DNA of 55,230 bases from Sphaerotilus hippei (GCF_003201595.1 NZ_QJJS01000023.1:1-55230); one strand, 5' to 3'; numbered from the stretch's first letter, positions 47,820-55,230 are shown. The notes: generated by a model not told the origin, from the letters alone. A program made the numbers and translations.

Positions 47820-48521
47820 TCAGCGGGCCGGTGCGGCCGCGCCGCTGCTGCCGCCCGCTGCGGTGGCACGGTTGGCACCCGACGGCAGGCCCCACAGCGT
47901 GCGCAGTCGCTGCAGCTCCTCGTCGTAGCGGGCGTTGATGCGCTGGATCTCGGCCTGGTGGGTGGCCGCGGCCGACTGCTGGGCCTCGATGCTGGCCCCG
48001 TTGCCCTCGATCTTCGACTTCAGCGGCCGGGGCAGGGCCTTGCCCTTGTAGAACTCGGCCTCGTCGAGCAGGCGCTTGTTCTCGATGCGCAGCTGGTCGA
48101 GCCGGCGGGTGTTGAACTGCATCGCCTCGACCGCCGGAGCCAGCGCGGCCGCGCGGGCCCGCTGGTGGGCCGCCTCGTTCGGGAAGCGGGTCAGCAGGTT
48201 GCGGTCATGGCGGATCGCGTCCCGCAGGGCCGCCTCCCGGACCATCTGCTTGCGCTGCGATTCTTCATAGGCGGCACGCTCTTCGGCCGTCAGGCTGGGC
48301 GTCAGCACCCGCCGCACTGAACCGTCGCTGTTGCGCACCGCCTGTTCGCGGTCGGCACACTCGGGGATCGGCCGGTCCGACGTGATCTTGCGTCCCTTGC
48401 CGTCCACGCAGGTGTAGATGCCGGTCGCGTGCGCCGGCGCCACATGGACCATGGCGGCCAGCGCCGACCAGGCGCAGCCCAGCGCCAGTGTGCGCACTTC
48501 CATGGTCCGTCGCCGGGTCAC
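47820..48521 (-). CDS. DUF4124 domain protein, exported
   Basis: The 233-residue precursor has a signal peptide (ALGCAWSALAAMVHVAPAHA), then the DUF4124 segment GIYTCVDGKGRKITSDRPIPECADREQ and a long helical, possibly coiled-coil part (about 85-205). DUF4124 proteins are common periplasmic proteins of unknown role in betaproteobacteria. The GTG at 48521 overlaps the pyrE stop (GTGA), which supports translational coupling; an ATG six codons in is the alternative start. It is convergent with gatB. Confidence 0.83.
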   Translation of the reverse strand: MTRRRTMEVRTLALGCAWSALAAMVHVAPAHATGIYTCVDGKGRKITSDRPIPECADREQAVRNSDGSVRRVLTPSLTAEERAAYEESQRKQMVREAALRDAIRHDRNLLTRFPNEAAHQRARAAALAPAVEAMQFNTRRLDQLRIENKRLLDEAEFYKGKALPRPLKSKIEGNGASIEAQQSAAATHQAEIQRINARYDEELQRLRTLWGLPSGANRATAAGGSSGAAAPAR

Positions 48522-49210
48522 TCGCTGACCCCGTAGCGCTCGCGGTAGGCCTGCACCGCCGGCAGGCTGGCCGACAGGGTCGGGTCCTGCTGCTGCTGCA
48601 GGTACTGCAGCAGGTCGGCCAGCGTGGCGATCGGCACGACCGCCAGGCCCAGCTCACGCCGCACGAACTGCACGGCCGAATGGGCGGCGTCCACGCCGTG
48701 CTCGCTGGCCTTCTCCTGGCGGTCCAGGGCGATGGTCACGCCGCAGGGCGTCGCGCCGGCGGCCTGGATCATCGCGATGGACTCGCGCACCGACGTGCCC
48801 GCCGAGATCACGTCGTCGATGATCAGCACCCGACCGCGCACGGGGGCGCCCACCAGCGTGCCGCCTTCGCCATGGTCCTTGGCTTCCTTGCGGTTGTAGG
48901 CGTAGGGCAGATTGCGGCCCAGGCGCGCCAGCTCGACCGACACGGCCGCCGCCAGCGTGATGCCCTTGTAAGCGGGCCCGAACAGCATGTCGAACTCGAC
49001 GCCCGAGGCCAGCAGGCGGCGTGCATAGAATTCGGCCAGCCGACCAAGCTTGGCGCCGTCGTCGAACAGCCCGGCGTTGAAGAAGTAGGGCGACAGCCGT
49101 CCTGCCTTGGTCTTGAATTCCCCGAAGCGCAGCACGCCGGCATCCACGGCAAAGGCCACGAAGTCCTGGGCCAGATCGTCGGAGGTGAGTGAGGGGTGTT
49201 GTGTCGTCAT
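48518..49210 (-). CDS. pyrE: Orotate phosphoribosyltransferase
   Basis: PyrE makes orotidine 5'-phosphate from orotate and PRPP in de novo pyrimidine synthesis. The 230-residue protein has FVAFAVDAGVLRFGEFKTKAGRLSPYFFNAGLF, FGPAYKGITLAAAV and PYAYNRKEAKDHGEGG, and the PRPP-binding loop VLIIDDVISAGTSVRES. The ATG lies only 18 bp from the divergent xth start, so its promoter must overlap or lie within the xth coding sequence. The downstream DUF4124 gene is coupled by a 4-bp overlap. Confidence 0.96.
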   Translation of the reverse strand: MTTQHPSLTSDDLAQDFVAFAVDAGVLRFGEFKTKAGRLSPYFFNAGLFDDGAKLGRLAEFYARRLLASGVEFDMLFGPAYKGITLAAAVSVELARLGRNLPYAYNRKEAKDHGEGGTLVGAPVRGRVLIIDDVISAGTSVRESIAMIQAAGATPCGVTIALDRQEKASEHGVDAAHSAVQFVRRELGLAVVPIATLADLLQYLQQQQDPTLSASLPAVQAYRERYGVSE

Positions 49211-49228
49211 GTCGAAAGAAGGTCCTGC

Positions 49229-50017
49229 GTGCGTCTGGTCAGTCTCAACCTCAACGGCATCCGTTCCGCGGCCACCAAGGGCCTGCACGCCTGGGCCGAG
49301 ACCCTCTCGGCCGATTGTATTGGCGTGCAGGAACTCAAGGCTCAGGTCGTGGACCTGAAGTCTCCGCTGGATGTGCTGGACGGCATGTCGGGCGCGTTTC
49401 ATTGCGCCGAGAAGAAGGGCTATTCCGGCGTCGGCCTGTACACGCGCCACGAGCCGACCGAGGTCCGGGCCGGCCTGGGCGTGCCGGAGTTCGATGCCGA
49501 AGGCCGCTACATCGAAGCCCGTTACGACCGCCCCGGGCGCAAGCTGTCGGTCATCAGCTGCTACTTCCCGAGCGGATCCTCGGGCGAGGAACGCCAGCAG
49601 GCCAAATTTCGATTTCTAGACATCATTTACCCTCACTTACTGGCGCTGAAGGCCGAGCGCGAGTTCGTGCTGATGGGCGATGTCAACATCGCGCACAAGG
49701 AAATCGACCTGAAGAACTGGAAGGGCAACCTGAAGAACAGCGGCTTCCTGCCCGAGGAACGGGCCTGGATGACCCGCCTGCTCGACGAGGCCGGCCTCGT
49801 CGACGTCTACCGGCGCCTGCACCCCGAGACCACCGACGCCTGTTACACATGGTGGAGCAACCGCGGCCAGGCCCGCGCCAAGAACGTCGGCTGGCGCATC
49901 GACTACCACCTGGCGACGCCCGGCCTGGCCGCGACCGCCCGGCAGGCCTCGATCTACAAGGATCAGTGGTTCAGCGACCATGCGCCGCTGACGATCGACT
50001 ACGACTTTGAGTTCTGA
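49229..50017 (+). CDS. xth: Exodeoxyribonuclease III (XthA family)
   Basis: This is an AP endonuclease/3'-5' exonuclease for base-excision repair. The 262-residue protein opens with GTG: VRLVSLNLNGIRSAATKGL, preceded by AAGAAGG 6 nt upstream. Conserved catalytic segments are CIGVQELKAQ (metal-binding Glu), the tyrosine region KKGYSGVGLYTR, VLMGDVNIAHKEIDLKN, and the terminal SDHAPLTIDYDF (Asp-His). It is divergent from pyrE with only 18 bp between start codons. Confidence 0.94.
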   Translation: MRLVSLNLNGIRSAATKGLHAWAETLSADCIGVQELKAQVVDLKSPLDVLDGMSGAFHCAEKKGYSGVGLYTRHEPTEVRAGLGVPEFDAEGRYIEARYDRPGRKLSVISCYFPSGSSGEERQQAKFRFLDIIYPHLLALKAEREFVLMGDVNIAHKEIDLKNWKGNLKNSGFLPEERAWMTRLLDEAGLVDVYRRLHPETTDACYTWWSNRGQARAKNVGWRIDYHLATPGLAATARQASIYKDQWFSDHAPLTIDYDFEF

Positions 50018-50226
50018 CTCCGCCGGGGCAGGGCCCTCGGGTCGATGCTTTCGTGGCAGGTGGCGGCCTTCTTCGATCCGCCCGACCCGGCCTCCGGCGG
50101 GCTGAGGCGCTGCCGGGGTGACCACGGCGCGCATGTGGCATGTGTATTGGCATGGGCATGCCCAGGTGCTGTTCGGTGTCACCGGCTGCGCGCAGTGCCC
50201 GCGCGTGCTCCGGGTCAAACCGTGTG

Positions 50227-50670
50227 TCAGACCCCCTGTTTCGCCGGCACCGGATGGCACGCGCAGGCCTCTCCATGCGCGGCGGCCACCAGTTCGTCGA
50301 GGATGCCGCAGGCGCCGTCGGCGTGGCGGCCCTGGCAGCGTGAGCGCAGCTCCACCAGCTGGCGCTCCAGCGCGTGCATGCTGTCCAGGCGGGCCTGCAC
50401 CCGCGCGAGCTGGGCCTCGACCAGCCGGTCGACGTCGTCGCCGTGGCGCTGCGGGTCGTCGACGAAGTCCAGCAGGCGCCGGATGTCCGACAGCGGCATG
50501 TCGAGCGCCCGGCAGTGACGGATGAAGGACAGTCGCTCCAGGTGCGCCGCCCCGTAGTCGCGGTAACCGTTGTGCGACCTTGCGGGGGCCTGCAGCAGGC
50601 CGGTCTTCTCGTAGTAGCGGATGGTCTCCACGTCGACGCCGGTCGCGTCGCCCAGGGCCTTGATGCGCAT
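50227..50670 (-). CDS. cadR: Cd(II)/Pb(II)-responsive MerR-family regulator CadR
   Basis: The 147-residue regulator begins MRIKALGDATGVDVETIRYYEKTGLL, the MerR winged-helix signature. The metal-binding cysteines match CadR: one in SFIRHCRALDMPL and a pair in LRSRCQGRHADGACGI near residue 112-120, plus a CACH motif at the tail. MerR proteins bind between overlong -35/-10 elements and twist the DNA on metal binding. The divergent efflux gene and the operator at 50698-50718 support this. No other metal gene is adjacent. Confidence 0.92.
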   Translation of the reverse strand: MRIKALGDATGVDVETIRYYEKTGLLQAPARSHNGYRDYGAAHLERLSFIRHCRALDMPLSDIRRLLDFVDDPQRHGDDVDRLVEAQLARVQARLDSMHALERQLVELRSRCQGRHADGACGILDELVAAAHGEACACHPVPAKQGV

Positions 50671-50694
50671 GGCCTCGTCCTTTCAGGGCAGGTC

Positions 50695-50726
50695 TTGACA
50701 CTGTAGCGGCTCCAGGGTTTCCAATC
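50695..50726 (+). promoter_or_regulatory. MerR-type promoter with dyad operator for the cation-efflux gene
   Basis: A TTGACA -35 (50695-50700) is followed after about 20 bp by a weak CCAATC-type -10, the over-long spacing typical of MerR-controlled promoters. The spacer holds an imperfect dyad ACACTGTAGC-G-GCTCCAGGGT (50698-50718), with 8 of 10 positions symmetric. It closely resembles the CadR operator form ACCCTATAGTGGCTACAGGGT. CadR presumably activates the efflux gene and represses itself from here. Confidence 0.82.
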
Positions 50727-50748
50727 GAATCCTTGATCAGGAGTCCCC

Positions 50749-51396
50749 ATGTCTGCCCACTGCTGCGAACACGACACCCCCCGGCCCGAGACGATCGCCC
50801 ACCTGGCGCGTTACCGGCGCATCCTGTGGATCGCGCTGCTGCTCAATGCGGCGATGTTCGTGCTCGAGCTGGGCGCCGGCTACCGCGCCGGCTCGGTGTC
50901 GCTGCTGGCCGATGCGATCGACTTCGCCGGTGATGCACTGAACTACGGCGTGTCGCTGGCCGTGCTGTCGGCCGCGCTGGTCTGGCGCGCGCGTGCGGCC
51001 CTGGTCAAGGCGGCCAGCATGATGGGCTTCGGCCTCTTCGTGCTGGGGCGGGCCGGCTGGAGCGTGTTCACCGGCGTGCTGCCCGATGCCACGACCATGG
51101 GCGTGATCGGCCTGTGCGCGCTGGCGGTCAACCTCGGCGTGGCCTGGATGCTCTACGCCTTCCGCGAAGGGGACGCCAACATGCGCAGCGTCTGGCTCTG
51201 CTCGCGCAACGACGCCATCGGCAACCTGGCGGTGATGGCCGCGGCGCTGGGCGTGCTGGGCACCGGCACGGCCTGGCCCGACCTGGCCGTGGCCGCCGTC
51301 ATGGCCTCCCTGGCGCTGCACGGGGGCTGGCAGGTCTGGCGCCATGCCCGCAGCGAGCTGGACCAGGACGGTCACGGGCACGGCCACGTGCATTGA
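50749..51396 (+). CDS. Cation efflux protein (CDF family-like, Cd/Zn)
   Basis: This 215-residue inner-membrane protein has about six hydrophobic segments. Metal-site-like motifs are LLADAIDFAGDALNYG (about residue 45-60) and SRNDAIGNLAV (about 150), corresponding to the DxxxD-type site in cation diffusion facilitators. The N-terminus is metal-binding-like (HCCEHD) and the C-terminus ends in alternating His-Gly (DGHGHGHVH). It is shorter than typical CDF members because it lacks the cytoplasmic C-terminal domain. Divergent from CadR across a MerR-type operator, so Cd or Zn export is likely. Confidence 0.85.
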   Translation: MSAHCCEHDTPRPETIAHLARYRRILWIALLLNAAMFVLELGAGYRAGSVSLLADAIDFAGDALNYGVSLAVLSAALVWRARAALVKAASMMGFGLFVLGRAGWSVFTGVLPDATTMGVIGLCALAVNLGVAWMLYAFREGDANMRSVWLCSRNDAIGNLAVMAAALGVLGTGTAWPDLAVAAVMASLALHGGWQVWRHARSELDQDGHGHGHVH

Positions 51397-51413
51397 GGCC
51401 GGCCCGGCCGGTT

Positions 51414-52166
51414 TCAGGACTTGCCGGCCGTGAACCCGCCGTCGACCAGCAGGTGGGCGCCGGTGATGAAGCTGGCCTCGTCGCTGAGCAGGAACAGCGT
51501 GGCGTTGGCGACCTCCTCCGGCCGGCCGAGGCGGCCGATCGGGTGCTGCCGGACCAGCGCCTGACGCAGCGTGTCGTCGAGCCCCGACAGCAGCGGCGTG
51601 TCGATGTAGCCGGGACCGATCGCATTGACCCGCACGCCGCGGGCCGCCGACTCGAGCGCCAGCGTGCGCGTCAGGTTGACCACCCCGCCCTTGGCCGCGG
51701 AGTAGGCCGCCGTCATGCTCTGGCCGAACACGCCCAGGATCGAGGCGCAGTTGACGATGCTGCCGCTGCCCTGCCGATGCATTTGCCGCAGGGCAGCCCG
51801 GGCGACGCGGAACACGCCGTTGAGGTTGATGTCGATGATGCGCAGGAAGTCCGCGTCGGGGTATTCGGCTGCCGCGCTCAGGCCGCCGATGCCGGCGTTG
51901 TTGAAGACGCCGTCCAGGCGGCCGAGCTGCGCCACGGTGTCGGCGACCAGCTGGTCGACCTGCTCCGTGGCGCTGACGTCGACGGCCAGGAACAGGCAGC
52001 GCCTGCCGTCCTGCGTGTCGCGGGCCGCGGCGAGCGACGCTCCGGCTGAGCCGGGCAGGTCGGCGATGACCACGTTCGCCCCTTCCTGGAGGCAGCGGTC
52101 GACCGTGGCCAGCCCGATGCCGCTGGCGCCGCCGGTGACGAGGATGTTCTTGCCTTGAAGCCGCAT
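51414..52166 (-). CDS. SDR family oxidoreductase
   Basis: The 250-residue classical short-chain dehydrogenase has the cofactor motif TGGASGIGLA (about residue 10-19), NNAG (about 90), the catalytic Ser in NCASILG and YSAAK (about 155). Asp in VVIADLPG after beta-2 suggests NAD preference. LNLTRTLALESAARGVRVNAIGPGYIDTP and the C-terminal LLVDGGFTAG are typical of glucose-dehydrogenase/3-oxoacyl-ACP-reductase-like SDRs. AAGGAGAG precedes the ATG. Substrate is unknown. Confidence 0.92.
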   Translation of the reverse strand: MRLQGKNILVTGGASGIGLATVDRCLQEGANVVIADLPGSAGASLAAARDTQDGRRCLFLAVDVSATEQVDQLVADTVAQLGRLDGVFNNAGIGGLSAAAEYPDADFLRIIDINLNGVFRVARAALRQMHRQGSGSIVNCASILGVFGQSMTAAYSAAKGGVVNLTRTLALESAARGVRVNAIGPGYIDTPLLSGLDDTLRQALVRQHPIGRLGRPEEVANATLFLLSDEASFITGAHLLVDGGFTAGKS

Positions 52167-52448
52167 GGGGACTCTCCTTGGGGTTGCTGCAGACGATTCT
52201 GCGGCGCGGGGCGCGCGCGCGGCGGCCTCCGCGCGGGGGCTGACATTCGTCAAGCCATGCTGTGGGCTGGCGGCAACCCCCGGTTCACGGGTCCGTGAAG
52301 CCCGCACGCTGCCCCGGCCTTCCTGCCCCGATCCGGGGTCGCACGATGGCTGGAACGACCGCGTACGCCTAGCATCGATCGCATGGCGAGGCGACACGGC
52401 CGTGCGACGCGGGTTGCACCGGGGCCTCGCGCTTCAGGAGAAGAATCG

Positions 52449-53108
52449 ATGCGTGCACACCGGATGCTGATGCCTGCGCTGCTGCTGGCGAGCGGCCTGT
52501 GGTCCACCGCCGCCGCCCAGGCGGGCGAGCTCTACGGCCAGCTCGGCTTCCCGGGCTTCGGGCTGGGTTATGCCCATCCGGTCAGCGAGCGGATCTCCCT
52601 GCGCGGTGATTTCATGACCCTCGGTTCCCGCAGCGATGAGCAGACCGAGGACGGCATCACCTACCAGGGCCAGCTCAAGGCCCATCGCCTGGGCCTGTTC
52701 GCCGACTGGTTCGTCTTCGGCGGCAGCTTCCGCCTGACCGGCGGGGTGGCGTCGTCGCGTTACCAGCTGGACCTGGACGCCTCCGGCGCCGGCCGCCAGC
52801 TCGACGTCGGCGGCACCACCTACACGCTGGGCGCCGACGACGGCCTGAACGTGCGCGTCAAGTTCCCGACCACCATGCCCTACCTGGGCCTGGGCTGGGG
52901 TCACCAGGCCGCCCAGGGTCTGCGCTTCTCGGTCGACCTGGGCGCGCTGATCGGCAAGGCCAAGGTCAGCGCCACCGGCCGCGGCACCCAGCTGGGTTCG
53001 GCCTCGGCACAGGCCAGCATCGACCGGGAAACGGCCGAGCTCAAGGAGAGCGTGGGCAAGGCGAGCTTCATCCCGCAGATCACCTTCGGGCTGGGTTACA
53101 GCTTCTGA
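52449..53108 (+). CDS. Outer-membrane beta-barrel protein, exported
   Basis: The 219-residue protein has a signal peptide (MLMPALLLASGLWSTAAAQA), and alternating hydrophobic strands from ELYGQLGFPGFGLGYAHPVS to a C-terminal ITFGLGYSF, ending in the aromatic residue typical of barrel proteins assembled by BamA. The pattern GLGWGHQAAQGLRFSVDLGALIG recalls small OmpW/Ail-like or hypothetical OM barrels of about 8 strands. AGGAGAAG precedes the ATG. Function is unknown; a single gene, divergent from the SDR. Confidence 0.82.
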   Translation: MRAHRMLMPALLLASGLWSTAAAQAGELYGQLGFPGFGLGYAHPVSERISLRGDFMTLGSRSDEQTEDGITYQGQLKAHRLGLFADWFVFGGSFRLTGGVASSRYQLDLDASGAGRQLDVGGTTYTLGADDGLNVRVKFPTTMPYLGLGWGHQAAQGLRFSVDLGALIGKAKVSATGRGTQLGSASAQASIDRETAELKESVGKASFIPQITFGLGYSF

Positions 53109-53410
53109 CGGTACCGGCCAGGGCGCCAGGCGCACGGCATCCGTGATGCCACGACCGGCCGTCGATCGTGCCATGCGCCTGATGATGGCGGTCACGGAAA
53201 CCGGCTGATCGGGATGACAGCGAGGCCACTACGCCCACGTCGGCATCGACGTGGCCGATTTTCCCTCGCACGTGGCCGTATTCCCTCCGAGGTGATATGG
53301 CTGTTGGCGTGCTGCAGGCGGTTCCGGCATCGAGGCGCCTGCGTGCATGCGACATCCGTTGTCGCAGTCGTCAGGAGGATCGTTTCCGTCTACCACCAGA
53401 GGATGTCGAC
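53109..53410. other. 302-bp intergenic region between barrel gene and sirtuin gene
   Basis: No convincing gene is seen. The stretch holds a pair of near-identical short direct repeats (53249-53287) and an unstructured remainder, then the AGAGGA ribosome binding site of the sirtuin gene at about 53398. The repeats resemble the terminal repeats of mobile elements, so this may be the scar of an inserted or excised element at the edge of an accessory region. Confidence 0.5.
53249..53287. repeat. Two imperfect 19-bp direct repeats
   Basis: ACGTGGCCGATTTTCCCTC (53249-53267) and ACGTGGCCGTATTCCCTCC (53270-53288) are adjacent, separated by 2 bp. Tandem sub-terminal repeats with a GTGGCCG...TTTTCC core are reminiscent of IS21-type element ends, but no transposase lies here. 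Confidence 0.6.
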
Positions 53411-54211
53411 ATGACCTGTACCCCCGCCGCCGGGTTGCCCGAAGAATGGCTCCGCGTGGCCGACTGGCTGCACAAGGCGCGCCACGTGGTGGTGGTGACC
53501 GGCGCCGGCATCTCCGCCGAAAGCGGCATGCCCACCTTCCGCGATGCGCAGACGGGCCTGTGGCAACGCTTTCGCGCCGAGGAACTCGCCACGCCTGGGG
53601 CCTTCCGGCGGGACCCCGCGCTCGTGTGGGGTTGGTACGAGTGGCGCCGCATGCGGGCGCTGCAGTGCGAACCCAATGCGGGCCACCTGGCGCTGGCGGA
53701 ACTCGCCAGGCGGGTGCCGCAGTTGACCCTCGTCACCCAGAACGTGGACGACCTGCACGAGCGGGCGGGCAGCCCGGACGTCATTCACCTGCACGGCAGC
53801 CTGCATGCACACCGCTGTCTGGCGTGTGCCCGACCGCATGCGATGCCGCCGGGCGTGCCGTCCGAGCCTGAAGGCGGGCGCCTGCTCGATCCACCCCGCT
53901 GCGCCCATTGCGGAGGACGAATCCGGCCCGGGGTGGTCTGGTTCGGGGAGTCCTTGCCCGAGCAGGCCTGGGCGCAGGCGGAGGAAGCCGTGAAGGAGGC
54001 CGACCTCATGCTGGTGATCGGGACCTCCGGGCTGGTGCATCCGGCCGCCTCGCTGCCGGAAAAGGCAGTCAGGCGTGGGTGTCCGGTGGTGGTGGTCAAT
54101 CCGGCGGAGAGTGAGTTGGATGGGGTGGCGGAGGTGGTGTTGCGTGGGGCTGCGGGGGTGGTGCTTCCCGTGCTGGGTGCTCTTGAGTCGGGAATAGGCA
54201 CCTCCCCGTAA
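53411..54211 (+). CDS. NAD-dependent protein deacylase, sirtuin (CobB-like, class III signature)
   Basis: The 266-residue SIR2-family enzyme removes acyl groups from lysine using NAD+. It has GAGISAESGMPTFRD (about 32-46), the catalytic region TQNVDDLHERAGSPDVIHLHGSL (His in HLHGS) and two cysteine pairs (CLAC and CAHC) for the zinc ribbon. It has RPGVVWFGE and NPAESELD. The sequence WYEWRR around residue 78 holds Tyr and Arg three apart, the class III (SIRT5-like) signature for succinyl/malonyl-lysine; E. coli CobB has the same. AGAGGA precedes the ATG. Its last 30 codons use G/T-rich codons unlike the rest of the window. Confidence 0.9.
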   Translation: MTCTPAAGLPEEWLRVADWLHKARHVVVVTGAGISAESGMPTFRDAQTGLWQRFRAEELATPGAFRRDPALVWGWYEWRRMRALQCEPNAGHLALAELARRVPQLTLVTQNVDDLHERAGSPDVIHLHGSLHAHRCLACARPHAMPPGVPSEPEGGRLLDPPRCAHCGGRIRPGVVWFGESLPEQAWAQAEEAVKEADLMLVIGTSGLVHPAASLPEKAVRRGCPVVVVNPAESELDGVAEVVLRGAAGVVLPVLGALESGIGTSP

Positions 54212-54296
54212 CTTGAAGCAGTGCTTGAGCGGAAATCACATTCTGCTGAAACGGCGATTCCCGCTGCTGCCAGTTGCTTCGGGAGCAAACGTGGCG

Positions 54297-55094
54297 TCAG
54301 GGTTGTGTCGCGACACTCTGGGCTGGAATACACAACGTCGGTGCTATAGGCGAAAAGCTCGGTGCACTGCGGTTGATCTCCTCGGCCAGCTCTGGCGCCA
54401 CACCGAAGGACTCGCTCAGGTGTGGAGAGATGACCACACCATGCAATTGCGCCCGCAGGTCGTCCCAACGTCCGCGCAGGACTTCCCAGTTCTTTTCGTC
54501 GTAGGTGCCCTTGAACACCACCGGGCGTACCAACATGTGTGGCAAGTCGTCCGCTGCGACGCCCTTGCCAAGGGCTTCCTCCAGCTGCGTTTCCCACAGA
54601 CTGCCAACTCGGTCGATGCGGCCGATTTGCTGCTCCACGACGCCTGGATTCCATTCGGGATGGAGCAGCACCACGGTCTTGCATGCCTTGTGCAGGTTGA
54701 GCCCCTCGCGCCCCACCACCGACTGGGCGACAAGAACGCGCGGATTGCTGTTGGGACGATTGAAAGCCAGTTGCAACAGGCGCCGTGTTTCAGGCGCGGT
54801 GTGTCCGTACATCAAGCGGGCAAATCTGCCTTCGGTGCGCTTGAATTCTTCCTTCAGGCGGCTTTGCAGGACCGCCCAAAGGCTAGAGGCTTCCGTCGCA
54901 CTAAGCTGGCCATCACCGTCTTTATCCCCTTCGTCACGCTCGCTGACAGCATTGATGAGTTCGGTGAATGCCTCCGTCATATGTCGCGTCGACGTAGCGT
55001 CAAGTATCGGATCAACAAGTTCATCCATGGCGCGGCTGACCAGTACCAGCAGGGCGATTGCATGAAGCTCTTGCCTGAAATCGGTGCTACAAGA
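54297..55094 (-). pseudogene. SNF2-type helicase, C-terminal fragment cut off by an insertion element
   Basis: The 3' end is intact (stop at 54297-54299) but the frame stays open and has no start or ATPase N-terminal half before the transposase. Visible motifs belong to the second RecA domain: VLVAQSVVGREGLNLHKACKTVVLLHPEWNPGVVEQQIGRIDRVGS (motifs V-VI) at about 95-140 from the internal Met at 55028. Upstream of it is an EF-hand-like acidic loop DKDGDGQLSATE, and DPILDATSTRHM. RapA-like or DISARM DrmD-like helicases are candidates. The sequence is visibly less GC-rich than the flanking genes. The exact break to the insertion element lies between about 55030 and 55110 and was not resolved. Confidence 0.72.
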
Positions 55095-55114
55095 GCGAGT
55101 TTTTGACGCCCCCG

Positions 55115-55230
55115 ATGCCCGACAACCAGCCCCTGCCCCCCGCGCCTGAAGCCCTCGGCGACCTGGCGGCGTTCGCCGAACTCGACGACCCGCGCAGCCG
55201 GCGTTGCCGCTACCCGCTGGAGGAGTTGCT
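55115..55230 (+). CDS. N-terminus of an ISAs1-family transposase, cut by window edge
   Basis: The ATG at 55115 opens a frame with LGDLAAFAELDDPRSRRCRYPLEELL, matching the DDE_Tnp_1-associated N-terminal domain of ISAs1-type transposases (FADLPDPR...R...YPL pattern). The gene runs off the window. It lies head to head with the helicase fragment, whose beginning it has presumably interrupted. Confidence 0.7.
   Translation, partial: MPDNQPLPPAPEALGDLAAFAELDDPRSRRCRYPLEEL

Noticed and set aside
50018-50226. 209-bp gap between xth and cadR with short CATG-rich palindromes
   Set aside because: No gene, terminator or repeat with clear function could be supported; the short palindromes are expected at this base composition.
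52167-52448. 282-bp divergent gap between the SDR and the outer-membrane barrel gene
   Set aside because: It probably contains both promoters, but no reliable -35/-10 or operator was found and no small gene is supported.
54213-55106. Open frame on the plus strand opposite the helicase fragment
   Set aside because: The helicase motifs are on the minus strand; the plus-strand product shows no domain and no repeat, and begins without a ribosome binding site.

Overview
The window is GC-rich with tightly packed genes. Its gene content points to a betaproteobacterium of the order Burkholderiales, probably a Leptothrix/Rubrivivax/Sphaerotilus-type relative. The evidence is a split-subunit transhydrogenase, MetX/MetW methionine synthesis, ResB/CcsA (system II) cytochrome c maturation, and small families typical of the group such as DUF4124, DUF4087 and the release-factor-like 'translational machinery' protein. 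Taxonomy is inferred from gene content only. No tRNA, rRNA or CRISPR array was found.

Layout. 1-9 kb: a transposase start at the left edge, mnmA, the pntA1-pntA2-pntB transhydrogenase operon, a long-chain acyl-CoA ligase, MTA/SAH nucleosidase and an M20 peptidase. 8.5-10.4 kb: metX-metW behind a SAM-II riboswitch that appears to feed a transcription terminator/antiterminator pair. 10.5-19.4 kb: a sensor-kinase-like protein lacking its phospho-acceptor His, a GST, then a minus-strand pyrimidine salvage and catabolism block (URC1-type GTP cyclohydrolase homologue, URC4/DUF1688, uracil phosphoribosyltransferase, a TPR plus degenerate-GGDEF protein, and a CodA-like deaminase), with an HDOD protein upstream. 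19.4-26.5 kb: a zinc-ribbon metallopeptidase, a geranylgeranyl-reductase-like flavoprotein, a DksA-like protein, an eRF1-like protein, a patatin autotransporter (type Vd) and EngB.

26.5-34.5 kb: cytochrome c4, ResB and CcsA, then MsrP-MsrQ (repair of oxidised periplasmic methionine) and small or membrane proteins. 34.6-39.1 kb: a minus-strand envelope operon of unknown role (exported DUF4331 protein, lipoprotein, TPR protein, HupE/UreJ-like membrane protein with an EF-hand). 39.2-43.8 kb: lipB-lipA and a plus-strand run of exported or small proteins, including an S41-like protein with a very basic tail. 43.8-50 kb: an exported peroxiredoxin, an acyltransferase, a TlpA thioredoxin, gatB, a DUF4124 protein and a divergent pyrE/xth pair only 18 bp apart. 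50.2-53.1 kb: a CadR-type regulator and cation-efflux gene around a clear MerR-type operator, an SDR and an outer-membrane barrel.

The last 2 kb look like accessory DNA. A class-III-type sirtuin is followed by the C-terminal part of an SNF2-type helicase whose composition is lower in GC. That helicase is cut off by the start of an ISAs1-family transposase at the right edge. The most noteworthy signals are the SAM-II attenuator, the CodA-like enzyme with Cys in place of the substrate-discriminating Asp, the GGDEF domain that lost its catalytic motif but kept its c-di-GMP inhibitory-site motif, and the DUF4331/HupE operon.
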